NCBI GenBank assembly: GCA_036721855.1
Contig: DAIMKF010000004.1
Span: 38,136-102,135, forward strand
Length of the DNA: 64,000 nt
Source: JAHDNZ01 sp036721855
GTDB lineage: Bacteria > Bacillota > DTU065
Reading direction: 5' to 3'
Part shown: piece by piece, positions 27,076 through 36,586 of the stretch
How the letters are laid out: every line of letters starts with the position of its first letter
Numbering within the stretch: the stretch's first letter is position 1
Position numbers and translations under genes: made by a program
Notes under the pieces: model-generated
Told to the model about the DNA's origin: nothing
Databases searched by the model: none
The model's input: only the letters and a program-made list of their open reading frames with translations

Positions 27076-27621
27076 CTAAAAAAGGTATGGTTCGAGCCTC
27101 TTGAAACTCTTTTTATCAAGCCTGCTCAAGGATTGAATGATATAACGGTTTCCGTCCACATCAGTTATTATAAGCCTATCATCGTCCAGCATCCTGATGT
27201 TTTTATTAACGTCTTTCAAAGCACAGTTTTTCTTATATTTGGAATCATCACGGCCAATTATAAGCTCCATGTATACATAACCTAGTTTGTCTTTCACCGA
27301 TTTTACTTCATATACAGTGGGACTGTAATAGCGTTTTTCAAGTTCAGTTAATACGATACTATACTGCTTCTCATTGAGATCGGAAAGAGAACGGATCATC
27401 CCGATTTCTTTGTTATCCTTATCTGCCACCGAAATATACTCCGTAGGATTCCCAATAGGGAAGGCTCGCCTTAATGTTATCCGGTTATAATCTTGATCTG
27501 CGTATTTTAAACCTGTAAATCCACCCGATGTCATATAGAATTCAGCATTTTCAAGATCAATCATGCCAATATCTATTGCATAAGCCCATGAAAGCGCTTC
27601 TTTCTGTATGGCTTTTTCCAT
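27076..27621 (-). CDS. DUF1854 domain protein
   Basis: The ATG at 27621 has AGGAGG 9 nt upstream (181 residues); an earlier ATG lacks a site. The protein is a compact alpha/beta domain with TGLKYADQDYNRITLRRAFP, EYISVADKDNKEIGMIRSLS and VDGNRYIIQSLSRLDKKSFK. This matches DUF1854, a family mostly seen next to ABC exporters and, in some proteobacteria, linked by annotation to cyanophycin metabolism. No cyanophycin synthetase is in this window. The gene sits 27 nt upstream of one half-transporter and 47 nt downstream of the other. It is probably an accessory subunit or regulator of the exporter. Confidence 0.8.
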   Translation of the reverse strand: MEKAIQKEALSWAYAIDIGMIDLENAEFYMTSGGFTGLKYADQDYNRITLRRAFPIGNPTEYISVADKDNKEIGMIRSLSDLNEKQYSIVLTELEKRYYSPTVYEVKSVKDKLGYVYMELIIGRDDSKYKKNCALKDVNKNIRMLDDDRLIITDVDGNRYIIQSLSRLDKKSFKRLEPYLF

Positions 27622-27668
27622 GGAAATTCCTCCTAAATTATCCTGCATAGTATAGATACTCTAATATA

Positions 27669-29930
27669 TCAGGCATCCATGTTTATAACCTTAAGCCCCT
27701 CTAGCTGTATGGTATAAAGCTTGTGATATTCGCCTTTTTTTTGCATCAGTTCTTTATGGGTACCGCTTTCTACCACCTTGCCATTGCTGATAACAGCCAG
27801 ACTGTCTGCATCGCGCAGTGTAGAAAGCCTATGAGCGATGGCTATGGTTGTTCGGTCTCTTTGTAGATCAGAAAGAGCTTTTTGGATGCTTGCTTCGGTC
27901 TCAGTATCCATAGCTGCAGTGGCTTCATCCAATATTAAAATATCAGGATTCTGCAAAATCGTACGTGCTATAGACAAACGCTGTTTCTCTCCGCCTGACA
28001 GATCCTGTCCTCCCGCTCCTACTTTAGTCTCGTAGGCATCCGGAAGAGCCATTATGAATTCATGGGCTGAAGCTGCCTTGGCTGCTTTTATGACATCCTC
28101 AATACTTGCCTTTGGCCTTGCATAGCGAATATTATCGGCGATTGTGCCGATAAAAAGGTAAATATCCTGTGATACAATTCCTATGCTTTGCCGCAGCTGA
28201 GTCAAAGATAGCTGCTTTACATTGACACCATCAATAGTGATAGAACCTTCATCAACGTCATAAAGCCGTGCAATTAAGTTTGCCATCGTGGATTTACCTG
28301 CGCCGGTCTTACCGACGATGCCTAGCATCTGCCCAGCTTTTACAGACAAATCTAGTCCTTTCAAGACAGGTGTTGCAGGATCATATTCAAACTTCACACC
28401 CTTTAGTTCAATGTTACCCCGGATTCGATCAAGTATGACAGGCTCCTCAGGTTCAGTAATATCAGGTTTGGCATCAATAATTTCAAAGACCCTCTGAGCT
28501 GAATCTACACAGCGTGCCCACCAGTTTGAAACCCAGGACATGAACTCAAGGGGCCCATATAGCATAGAGAGATAGGCGATAAAGGTAAGCAGAGTACCCA
28601 GGGTGATTTCGCCTTCGAGAACCATCTTTCCGCCTATGCCGGTTATGATTACCTGACCTAAAAACATAAACAGATAGATAAGCGGAAAAGCCGTAGCACT
28701 GGTGTTCATGGCCTGTATATCCACAACAGCTTGCTTGGCACCCACCTCGGCAAAACGCTTTGCTTCAGCATCTTCTCTGGCAAAAGCCTTGATAACGCGC
28801 TGACCGTTCACAGAGTCACTGAGCATGGAATTGAGCTGGGAATTGTATACCCAATTCTTATGGTGGAAGTGGCGGAAAACACTCCATAGAATCCTGAAAA
28901 AGATGATTGCTATCGGTAGTACCAGAAGACATATTAAAGCAAGTTTGATATTAAGCGCACACATCAGGATTATTACACCTGTAAAGGTAAAAACATTGAC
29001 AATTACATATGGCAGGCCGTCAACAAAAAACCAATAGATATTGTTGGCATCCTGATTGATCCGGTTCATTAAGCTTCCAGTGCGTTTAGATGTATAAAAC
29101 CCTACAGATAACCGCTGCATAGCTTCAAAGATTTTAAGCTTCAAATCCTGCACAATCCAGGGAACAGTTTTAGCCAGAACATAAGAATAGAAGATATTCA
29201 GGGCCACACCGATGGCTCTGACGATAAAGATCAGACATACAGCCTGCAAAATAGCGCCGTAGTAGCTACCACCCTCTATAAGTACTTCATCGAAAAAAAA
29301 CTTGGTGCCAATTAGGGGTGATATCATAGAGAACACTGATCCTGCAAGCATAGCAAGGAATATAACAGCCACCTTGCTCCGATAATGGACAAAAAAGCCC
29401 ATCAGCCGCCGGGTAATCGAGACTTTATCCATACATTTCGGGCATAGCTTACGTTCAGGTTCCGGGTATCTTGTGCCACATTTGGGGCAAAAGAGTTCCT
29501 CATCAATGAGAATATCACCAAGAGGCTTTTTACCTTCACGAATATTTTGGATTACTTTTATGAGCCGCTCAATATCGGACAAAAATCCGATTGAGAAAAC
29601 TAGCAATATACTTGTTTTGTCTTCTTTTCCGCTGCAAAGACGCGCTGTGGACAACAGACGTTCACATGTCAGTTCACCTAGCTCTGGCAGAGGATAAATC
29701 TCAAGTTCCTTAGCTTCGTACACAGCAACTATCCTGCGGGCACCGGTAGTTTTGACCACCTTTTCCTCTCCGAAGAGAATGTACATGTTTTCACTACTGA
29801 CAGCCATATAAACATCGGAATACCAATCTTTATCAGCTGAATCAGTATGAGTTGCGTAAATTAATTCGGAGGTATCAATACCTTCTGCAGCAAAAGCGGA
29901 GAGCATATACTCCGGCATGTGTGTTTCCAT
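27669..29930 (-). CDS. ABC half-exporter with N-terminal sensor-like domain and zinc ribbon (partner)
   Basis: 753 residues, GGGGAGG before the ATG at 29930. Residues 1-150 form a beta-rich domain (WYSDVYMAVSSENMYILFGE). A zinc ribbon follows at about 155-182 (CPKCGTR ... CPKC). Then come six membrane helices (about 190-470) and an ATPase with GKTGAGKST, IVSQDIYLFIGT, LSGGEKQRL, ILILDEATAAMD and AIAHRLSTL. It shares its architecture with the 24910 protein, so the two most likely form a heterodimer. Both ATP sites look competent, unlike many heterodimeric exporters in which one site is degenerate. It is the first gene of the three-gene operon. Confidence 0.88.
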   Translation of the reverse strand: METHMPEYMLSAFAAEGIDTSELIYATHTDSADKDWYSDVYMAVSSENMYILFGEEKVVKTTGARRIVAVYEAKELEIYPLPELGELTCERLLSTARLCSGKEDKTSILLVFSIGFLSDIERLIKVIQNIREGKKPLGDILIDEELFCPKCGTRYPEPERKLCPKCMDKVSITRRLMGFFVHYRSKVAVIFLAMLAGSVFSMISPLIGTKFFFDEVLIEGGSYYGAILQAVCLIFIVRAIGVALNIFYSYVLAKTVPWIVQDLKLKIFEAMQRLSVGFYTSKRTGSLMNRINQDANNIYWFFVDGLPYVIVNVFTFTGVIILMCALNIKLALICLLVLPIAIIFFRILWSVFRHFHHKNWVYNSQLNSMLSDSVNGQRVIKAFAREDAEAKRFAEVGAKQAVVDIQAMNTSATAFPLIYLFMFLGQVIITGIGGKMVLEGEITLGTLLTFIAYLSMLYGPLEFMSWVSNWWARCVDSAQRVFEIIDAKPDITEPEEPVILDRIRGNIELKGVKFEYDPATPVLKGLDLSVKAGQMLGIVGKTGAGKSTMANLIARLYDVDEGSITIDGVNVKQLSLTQLRQSIGIVSQDIYLFIGTIADNIRYARPKASIEDVIKAAKAASAHEFIMALPDAYETKVGAGGQDLSGGEKQRLSIARTILQNPDILILDEATAAMDTETEASIQKALSDLQRDRTTIAIAHRLSTLRDADSLAVISNGKVVESGTHKELMQKKGEYHKLYTIQLEGLKVINMDA

Positions 29931-30606
29931 TTATATTTCCTCCCCAAATCGAATACCAAAACAGTACTACGGAAACATCCTCACAAAATAATAGGTATCG
30001 GATGTCGCTAAAATCTACACCAAGAAAGAACCTACAAGAGTTTTATATTAAAACATTTTTGTAGCTTCAGCAAAAATGACATTATCTATCGCTCATGTTC
30101 GCTTTTTATCAGCTACTACCTCCTACGCCCAGATAATTATTTATGATAAAACAATTCACATGTTTTCTCAACATATATAAATAATTTCCTTCCGTATCTA
30201 TTTAAGCATTTAGCAGCAGAAATAAAAAGGTAAGACTTATTTCATACCCAATTTTTCTAAACTTTCGCTTTAACACACTTACCTGTTGCTTAAATTTTTT
30301 CTCCTCTTGTTTTATCCGGAGTACCTTACCACTGTATGAGTAAACTTAAGAGTTAATCCCTGTTTTTAGGTCTGTATATTTTTGTTACCTAAAAAACAAC
30401 GGTTATGAATCTCTGTTACTTCTCATTTATGGTTGCTCCAAATCATTTTGAGTTCGCCATGCTTAACACACTACACTTATCCTTGGCTAACACTACTATT
30501 TTTATATTTTTTAGACCATAATTGTTGCTGACTAAATTACTGTCAAAACAGAAAAAAGGTTACCCCTCACTAATTAATGTAATTATTATTAGACTATAGC
30601 TAATAT
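29931..30606. other. Gene-free AT-rich stretch
   Basis: No open frame of coding character, RNA gene or repeat was recognised. It should contain the promoter of the ABC/DUF1854 operon, but no clear consensus was seen. Confidence 0.5.
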
Positions 30607-30641
30607 AAAAAAGTCTGGTATTAAACCTACCAGACTTTTTA
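30607..30641 (-). terminator. Intrinsic terminator of the DUF4153 gene
   Basis: AAAAAAGTCTGGTA and TACCAGACTTTTTA form a 13-bp stem with a 7-nt loop. The exit on the minus strand is T-rich. It lies 46 nt beyond the stop at 30688. Confidence 0.82.
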
Positions 30642-30687
30642 ATTCTAAATACTGTGGTTTCAAGTTTTTAATAGCTTAGAATAGTCT

Positions 30688-32433
30688 TTATTTAAGCTTG
30701 ACCAAAAGGTAAAATTCCTCAGCGGTAAAATTGATCTCTTTTTGAGAATCTGTGTAGCCGTTTAATTTGGTAAAGAGTATTTTTACCTTCACCCTGTCAT
30801 TTTCATCAATAATCTCCATCTCTTTATTTTCAAGAGTTTGAGAAGTTAAAGAGCTTTTGTGATTTTCATAAATATGATTTAGGTATTCCCAGAAGCTTTT
30901 TTGGTAAACTAGCTCACCCTGATATTCTATTTTTAGTTCCTTCTTTTCAGGATCATATTCAGCTTTAATCTGGTCATCTGCTAGGATCTTTGGCTTATTA
31001 AAAGTGTAAAAATCAAAGAGATAATCATAGTCTTTAATCCCCAAGGGACCAGTCGGGTTTTGGGCAACATATAAAAAGTATTGTTTACCATCTATTCCGC
31101 CATATCTTTGATATTCAAAGCCAAAAAACTCCGGCATCTGAGCCACCCCAAAATCCTCAGGCAAATACTTAAGATCCTTTAGGGTATGATTGGACTGGAA
31201 GTATTTTATTATTTCGTTGATCTCCTTTTTATCCGCGTCGGAAATTTCTGTTTTGGGTGTTTTAAGCTTTTGATCGCTAAGCATATCGTATCTGGTTACG
31301 ATGTTGTAAAACCTATTGGTTTGGCTCTTAATAGAGATTGCATACGAACTAAGGGGACCACAAACTGAGACAAGGGCAAGTATAGCTAAAGATAAAGGTA
31401 AACTGATATTATTTCTCCTGCGAGAAAAGTTCCAATAAAGCATCGTCCCTAAGACCCAAAGACCGAGAATGAGTACATAGTATCTGTTTTCAGTAATCCC
31501 ATAAGCTTCTATTCTTTTGCCCAAAGAGAAAAACATCATAACTAAAAGTGGTAACATCACTTTTGTAAACCAGAAAATAAAGGTTTTAACCCATTTGTTG
31601 TCAGATTCTAAAGGTGTTATTAAAAAGATGGTAATGGTGCTTATCACCGCATACCACAGCACAAGATGGCCCACAAGACCTACCGGCCATTGCAAGGTGA
31701 TGATGATTTTGGCAAAATAGATATAAAGAATTAAGGTATAGATAGCCAAAAGAGGCATGATGATATAAAGCAGCAACACTTTTAAGACTTCGGGAAAGTC
31801 TTTTCGGTCTAGATCAGAAGACGGAACTCCTCCTAAAAAATGTACCGGTGCAAACACGCCTAATATTGTAATCCAGATATAGAGGTAGAGATTGGGATAG
31901 ATCGCTACACCTAAAAGTCCGTTTAAGGTAAGCAAAATAGCATAAAGGCCCATTTGGAGTACTCCGGCAAAAACTAAGGTGATGATAAATCGGGTAATTA
32001 AACGAGTAATGTATATTTCAAAATTGACTCTTTGAAAACAATATGGCGCGGCTAAAGCAAGAAGGTAAAATGCCAGTGTAACCCCAAGATATCTCGTTAT
32101 TGAAACCATCTCAAAGTCTGGCAACCAAAAGAGATAATAAAGCACCAGAAATGCTCCACCGAGGATATAGCTGCTAACTTTAGCCACCAGAGATCGTTTT
32201 TCTAAGCGTTCAAAAACAAATTTAAACAGTAGAGAAATTGGGATACCCAGTGCTGTAGCCATACCTAGGCGTATATATACTTCACTAAGATTACCCGTTT
32301 TTATTTTGGCAGCCTCTATGGCCATAATTACCATAACTGTAGTTAACGTAGATAAAGATATGGTAACCGGAAAGCATTTTACACTATTATATAGTGACTG
32401 TAGCATACTTTTTAAAGATTTTAACAACCTCAT
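30688..32433 (-). CDS. DUF4153 integral membrane protein
   Basis: 581 residues, ATG at 32433 with a GGGAGGG site about 6 nt upstream. Ten to twelve hydrophobic helices occupy residues about 20-375, including LYIWITILGVFAPVHFLGGV and VMMFFSLGKRIEAYGITENR. The latter is the most conserved stretch of DUF4153 proteins. The last 200 residues are a soluble domain with beta-strands (FGFEYQRYGGIDGKQYFLYV), predicted outside or on the membrane face. No enzyme function is known for the family. It lies about 230 nt downstream of metH on the same strand and has its own terminator, so it is probably a separate unit. Confidence 0.8.
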   Translation of the reverse strand: MRLLKSLKSMLQSLYNSVKCFPVTISLSTLTTVMVIMAIEAAKIKTGNLSEVYIRLGMATALGIPISLLFKFVFERLEKRSLVAKVSSYILGGAFLVLYYLFWLPDFEMVSITRYLGVTLAFYLLALAAPYCFQRVNFEIYITRLITRFIITLVFAGVLQMGLYAILLTLNGLLGVAIYPNLYLYIWITILGVFAPVHFLGGVPSSDLDRKDFPEVLKVLLLYIIMPLLAIYTLILYIYFAKIIITLQWPVGLVGHLVLWYAVISTITIFLITPLESDNKWVKTFIFWFTKVMLPLLVMMFFSLGKRIEAYGITENRYYVLILGLWVLGTMLYWNFSRRRNNISLPLSLAILALVSVCGPLSSYAISIKSQTNRFYNIVTRYDMLSDQKLKTPKTEISDADKKEINEIIKYFQSNHTLKDLKYLPEDFGVAQMPEFFGFEYQRYGGIDGKQYFLYVAQNPTGPLGIKDYDYLFDFYTFNKPKILADDQIKAEYDPEKKELKIEYQGELVYQKSFWEYLNHIYENHKSSLTSQTLENKEMEIIDENDRVKVKILFTKLNGYTDSQKEINFTAEEFYLLVKLK

Positions 32434-32661
32434 TTTAAACCCTCCCCCCTCTTTTTATTTCACTTAAGATAAAAACATTCCTTTGGGTTTTGTAAGAAGG
32501 CAAAGATTGTAAAAATACCACGGGTGGGCAAACGCTTTTTTTAATATCCACCCAAAGACTAAAACCAACCCTTTCTCCCTTTTAATATTATAAAAAAAGA
32601 TAACCGTTAACCTACTCAAGAAGAGTACCCAATCTAAAAGACTTAGTGTTTTTTTCATTTT

Positions 32662-35034
32662 TTAGTTTTTCTTAAAAAACTCCCTGGCGATCTTGACTGC
32701 TTCTCTGGCATCCCTTCCGTAATAATCAGCCCCGATTAGGTCCGCGTATTCTTTATTAAGAACGGCTCCGCCTACCATAACTTTGCAATTTAAGCCCTCT
32801 TTCTTGATAGCGGCAATGGTTTTTTCCATATTCTTTACTGTTGTAGTCATTAAGGCACTTAAACCTAAAAGCGGGATCCTTTCTTCTTTAACTGTTTTTA
32901 AGATAACTTGTTGAGAAACATCCCTACCTAGATCGATAACTTTAAAACCATAGTTTTCCAGTAAGAGTTTGACCATATTCTTCCCGATATCGTGAATATC
33001 ACCTTCAACAGTTGCCAAGACAATCTTTCCTTTGTTTAGATCAAGGCTTTTTTCTTTGTCTTTTAAACTATGGGTTTTAATAACCTCAAAAGCTACTTTT
33101 GTGGTTTCAGCTGCCTGGATCAGGTGAGGTAGGTAAAGCTCCCCTTTTTCATATTTTAGACCAACTTCATCTAAAGCCGGTATTATATATTGGTCAATTA
33201 CCTCCAGGGGGGTTAACTTTTTAAGCAGTTTTTGGGTTACCGCAGGTGCGGCAGCTTTTAATCCACACCCAATAACTTTTTTAAGATCTTCTTCTATTAT
33301 TTGGGCTTTCGGGTCTTGTTTTTTTACATTGCTATATCTAGTCAGAAAGTTTGTGGCTGTAACATCAAAGGCCAATAAAAGGTTACATGCATCAAAGGTT
33401 TTTATCATCTCTGCATCTAGTGGATCAATTATGGCTGCGTTAAGACCCGCACCTAAGGCCAAAGCTAAAAAGGTCTTGTTAAGCAAAGTTCTATTTGGTA
33501 GCCCAAAAGAAACGTTACTGATTCCAAGGACAGTTTTTACACCTAGCTCTTTTTTGATTAATCTTATGGCTTTAAGTGTTTCTAGAATCTGGTTTTGTTC
33601 TGTTGAGGCTGTAAGCACCAAACAGTCTATAATTAAATCTTCTTTGTCTATACCATATTGAGCGGCTTTTTTTACTATCCTCTTAGCAATCTCAAGTCTT
33701 TTTTCAGCTGTAGGAGGGATACCTTTTTCATCTAGGGTTAAACATACCGCGCACGCACCATATTTTTTAACCAGGGGAAACAGCTCTGCCATTACTTCTT
33801 CTTTCCCGTTGACAGAGTTAATAAGTGGTTTGCCGTTATAAACTCTTACCGCAGCTTCAAGGACATCTCTATTCATACTATCAATTGACAGAGGAAGATC
33901 GATTATGCCTTGCAGCTGTTTAATAACCTCTAACATGGTCGTAACTTCATCGATTTCAGGTAGGCCAACATTTACATCAAGCAGATCGACCCCAGCTTCC
34001 TTTTGCCTGATAGCTTCTTGTAAAAGCGCAGTATAATCTTTCTGTTTTAGCGCTTCTTGAAGGTATCTTTTGCCTGTAGGATTTAGCCTCTCGCCGATAA
34101 CTGCCGGTTTTTCACCGATAATAACTGTTTTTGTGGCTGAACTAACCGCCGTTAGTTTTTGTATTTGGCGTTTTAACGGCTTAACTGTTTTTAATTCGTT
34201 TTTTAGAGTTTGAATATACTTAGGATTAGTTCCGCAACATCCTCCGATAAACGACACACCTTTTTGGACCATTAGCTTGGCGAAACTCGCAAATTCCTCT
34301 GGTCCTATCTCAAAGACAGTCTCTCCCTGGCTCTCTTTAGGCAGTCCCGCATTAGGTCTTGCGATTACAGGCACTTTTGCATATTTAACTATCTCTTCCA
34401 GCAGAGGTAGCGTTTCTTTGGGGCCTAAAGAGCAATTGATACCTAGGGCTTTAACCCCTAACCCTGAAATGGTATTAACCATAGTAAGAGGATCAGTCCC
34501 CATTAGAGTTTTTCCGTCGGCTTGAAAAGTCATGGTGGCAAATACCGGGAGATTACTGTTTTCGGTAGCTGCCAGAACGGCCACCTTAAGTTCATAAAGA
34601 TCGGTCATGGTCTCAATTAAAATTAAATCTGCCCCGGCTTCAGTTCCCAAGATTACCTGCTCTTTAAATAAAAGATAGGCCTCATTAAAAGATAGCGTCC
34701 CATAGGGCTGTATGAACTGGCCGAGAGGACCGATATCTAAAGCCACCAGTATATCTTTGGCGGCTTGACGGGCTATTTTTACACCTAAAGGTACAATTTC
34801 TTTGACACTCAAACCATATTGGCTGAGTTTAAGAGAATTCGCACCAAAAGTGTTGGTGGTAATGATATCTGCCCCAGCTTGAATATACTCGCCATGGATT
34901 TGGGCGATTAGTTCTTGGCTTGAAATATTGTAACTTTCCGGCGGTTGCCCGGTTTTAAGGCCATAACTTTGCAGTAAAGTGCCCATTGCTCCATCAAAAA
35001 GCAGAATGTTCTCATAATCGATTTTCCTTTTCAC
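32662..35034 (-). CDS. metH: Cobalamin-dependent methionine synthase lacking the activation domain
   Basis: The GTG at 35034 (GTGA overlap with the upstream stop) has AAGGGAG 9 nt upstream, giving 790 residues. Homocysteine-binding barrel, about 1-290: LLFDGAMGTLLQ and the zinc cysteines in INCSLGP and GGCCGT. Pterin-binding barrel, about 310-560: VIGERLNPTGKR and DLLDVNVGLPEID. B12 cap and Rossmann domain, about 575-790: EGDIHDIGKNMV (the cobalt-ligand histidine motif). It transfers a methyl group from methyltetrahydrofolate to homocysteine. The C-terminal SAM-dependent reactivation domain of longer MetH is absent; it is encoded separately just upstream. It is the last gene of the SAM-riboswitch operon. 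Confidence 0.96.
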   Translation of the reverse strand: MKRKIDYENILLFDGAMGTLLQSYGLKTGQPPESYNISSQELIAQIHGEYIQAGADIITTNTFGANSLKLSQYGLSVKEIVPLGVKIARQAAKDILVALDIGPLGQFIQPYGTLSFNEAYLLFKEQVILGTEAGADLILIETMTDLYELKVAVLAATENSNLPVFATMTFQADGKTLMGTDPLTMVNTISGLGVKALGINCSLGPKETLPLLEEIVKYAKVPVIARPNAGLPKESQGETVFEIGPEEFASFAKLMVQKGVSFIGGCCGTNPKYIQTLKNELKTVKPLKRQIQKLTAVSSATKTVIIGEKPAVIGERLNPTGKRYLQEALKQKDYTALLQEAIRQKEAGVDLLDVNVGLPEIDEVTTMLEVIKQLQGIIDLPLSIDSMNRDVLEAAVRVYNGKPLINSVNGKEEVMAELFPLVKKYGACAVCLTLDEKGIPPTAEKRLEIAKRIVKKAAQYGIDKEDLIIDCLVLTASTEQNQILETLKAIRLIKKELGVKTVLGISNVSFGLPNRTLLNKTFLALALGAGLNAAIIDPLDAEMIKTFDACNLLLAFDVTATNFLTRYSNVKKQDPKAQIIEEDLKKVIGCGLKAAAPAVTQKLLKKLTPLEVIDQYIIPALDEVGLKYEKGELYLPHLIQAAETTKVAFEVIKTHSLKDKEKSLDLNKGKIVLATVEGDIHDIGKNMVKLLLENYGFKVIDLGRDVSQQVILKTVKEERIPLLGLSALMTTTVKNMEKTIAAIKKEGLNCKVMVGGAVLNKEYADLIGADYYGRDAREAVKIAREFFKKN

Positions 35035-35693
35035 TCTTGTGGCTCCCTTCTCAACCGACAATTAACCATCTTACAGTCTGAGCATCTTTTATTGGTTGGA
35101 GCATTAACTGACGGAGTTTTAGTTAGACCTATTATGGCTGTGATTGATTTTCTGGGGATCATAAGAGAGCTTTTTGTAACCGTAAGGCCTATTTTACTGT
35201 AAGCGTTTAAAAGATTAAGCAGCTGCTGTTGCGCTTCCAAAGGGAAATCACCATAACCGGGGCTATACCTTTTAGTAAGAAAAAACCCATTTTCAGAGGC
35301 GAAAACGCCAATAAGATCGCAAACCTCATCACCATATGCTTCAATGGCTGTTGAGGCCGTGGCATCCATTACCATTGCTTTTAAGAGATCTGACTGTGCA
35401 TAATAGTCAATTTTTTTATCAACTTCACTGCCGAGGGTAACCGCCATTACCGCACAATAAGAAGAGTCTCGGAGGTGATTTTGAAGATCGCGACTTTTAA
35501 AAGACAAGAAGCTTTCCTGTAGTTTGATCTGATCAGCTTCGCTTTCTATCCTGTAAATTTCATAAACATTTTTTGGACGGACAAGGTTAAATATTTCACT
35601 GCTGCATGCTTCGATTAAATTTCTAATATCTGCTTCTATTTTTAATCCCCGATAACCTAAATAACGCAAAACTTCGTTCTGATTAATCTTCAT
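35031..35693 (-). CDS. Stand-alone methionine synthase activation-domain protein
   Basis: The ATG at 35693 has AGAGGAAG 8 nt upstream (220 residues); the frame runs on upstream inside metF. The signature KRYSPGYGDFPLEAQQQLLN near residue 145 is the SAM-binding motif of the MetH activation domain, and ASTAIEAYGDEVCD precedes it. A cysteine cluster CSDCKMVNC lies at the C-terminus (about 205-213), probably a metal site. Such proteins supply in trans the reductive remethylation of cob(II)alamin that the 32662 MetH cannot do itself. It overlaps metF by 11 nt and metH by 4 nt, so the three genes are tightly coupled. Confidence 0.9.
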   Translation of the reverse strand: MKINQNEVLRYLGYRGLKIEADIRNLIEACSSEIFNLVRPKNVYEIYRIESEADQIKLQESFLSFKSRDLQNHLRDSSYCAVMAVTLGSEVDKKIDYYAQSDLLKAMVMDATASTAIEAYGDEVCDLIGVFASENGFFLTKRYSPGYGDFPLEAQQQLLNLLNAYSKIGLTVTKSSLMIPRKSITAIIGLTKTPSVNAPTNKRCSDCKMVNCRLRREPQE

Positions 35694-36570
35694 GGATAAA
35701 ACTTCCTCTAATATTTTTAATGTTGGCATATACTTTTGCGGCAACTTTAGGGCTATTCATAGTATAGAGGTGAATGCCGTCTACACCGCTGGCTAATAGA
35801 TCAACTATCTGCTCGGAGGCATATATTATACCTGCTTCTTTTAATGCTTCAGGTTTATTTTCATAAACCGAAAGAAGCCTTTTTAATTTCGGTGGGAGGC
35901 TAGCACCACAAAGCTCTGTAATTAGTTCAATCTGCTTTTTATTTACCACCGGCATAATTCCAGCTGATACCGGGCAGTCGATTCCTAGGGCCGCTAATTT
36001 TTCCTGGAAGTTATAAAATAAGTTATTATCAAAAAACATCTGGGTAATTAGAAAATCAACACCACAGTTAACTTTTTCTTTTAAGTATTGCAGATCGTCT
36101 TCTAGACTTATACAGTCAATATGACCTTCCGGGTAACAAGCAGCTGCTAGGTAAAATCCCTCTAAAGATTTAATATGGGTGATTAAATCTTTGGCATATT
36201 CATAATCTGCCTTAACTTGAATCATCCTATCGAAATCTTGAGGTGTATCGCCTCTTAAGGCCAGAATATTTTTTATATTCTTAGAACGCAGTTCGGCTAA
36301 TAAAGCCTCGATTTCGTCTCTGGTACTACCTATACAAGATAAATGAGCTAGTGTTTCAATTCCATACCTGTTTTTAATGATATCGGCTATCTCAACAGTT
36401 AGTTCCCTGCTGCTGCCGCCTGCTCCGTAAGTTACACTGATAAAATCAGGACAAAGATCAATTACGGCTTCAATTATAGCCAGTACACTTTTTAAGGACA
36501 TATTCCCCTTTGGTGGAAATATCTCTAAGGACATCACCGGTCTTTTACCGAACATCTTTTTAATCTCCAT
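35683..36570 (-). CDS. metF: Methylenetetrahydrofolate reductase
   Basis: 295 residues, AAAAGGAG before the ATG at 36570. Conserved MetF features: SLEIFPPKG (catalytic glutamate region, about residue 15), FISVTYGAGGSS, LAHLSCIGSTRDEIEALLAE, ILALRGDTPQD, AACYPEGH and FLITQMFFD (flavin-side residues), and GIMPVVNKKQ. It reduces 5,10-methylene-THF to 5-methyl-THF, the methyl donor for MetH. No MetV-type zinc partner is seen nearby, so it probably acts alone or with an electron donor encoded elsewhere. It lies 16 nt downstream of the frameshifted UPF0280 gene. Confidence 0.95.
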   Translation of the reverse strand: MEIKKMFGKRPVMSLEIFPPKGNMSLKSVLAIIEAVIDLCPDFISVTYGAGGSSRELTVEIADIIKNRYGIETLAHLSCIGSTRDEIEALLAELRSKNIKNILALRGDTPQDFDRMIQVKADYEYAKDLITHIKSLEGFYLAAACYPEGHIDCISLEDDLQYLKEKVNCGVDFLITQMFFDNNLFYNFQEKLAALGIDCPVSAGIMPVVNKKQIELITELCGASLPPKLKRLLSVYENKPEALKEAGIIYASEQIVDLLASGVDGIHLYTMNSPKVAAKVYANIKNIRGSFIHED

Positions 36571-36586
36571 CAGAAAATTTCTCCTT

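Noticed and set aside
32464..32658. 64-codon hydrophobic frame on the minus strand between metH and the DUF4153 gene
   Set aside because: No ribosome binding site at a sensible distance, no protein-like pattern, and it lies in a normal short gap, so coding is not supported.
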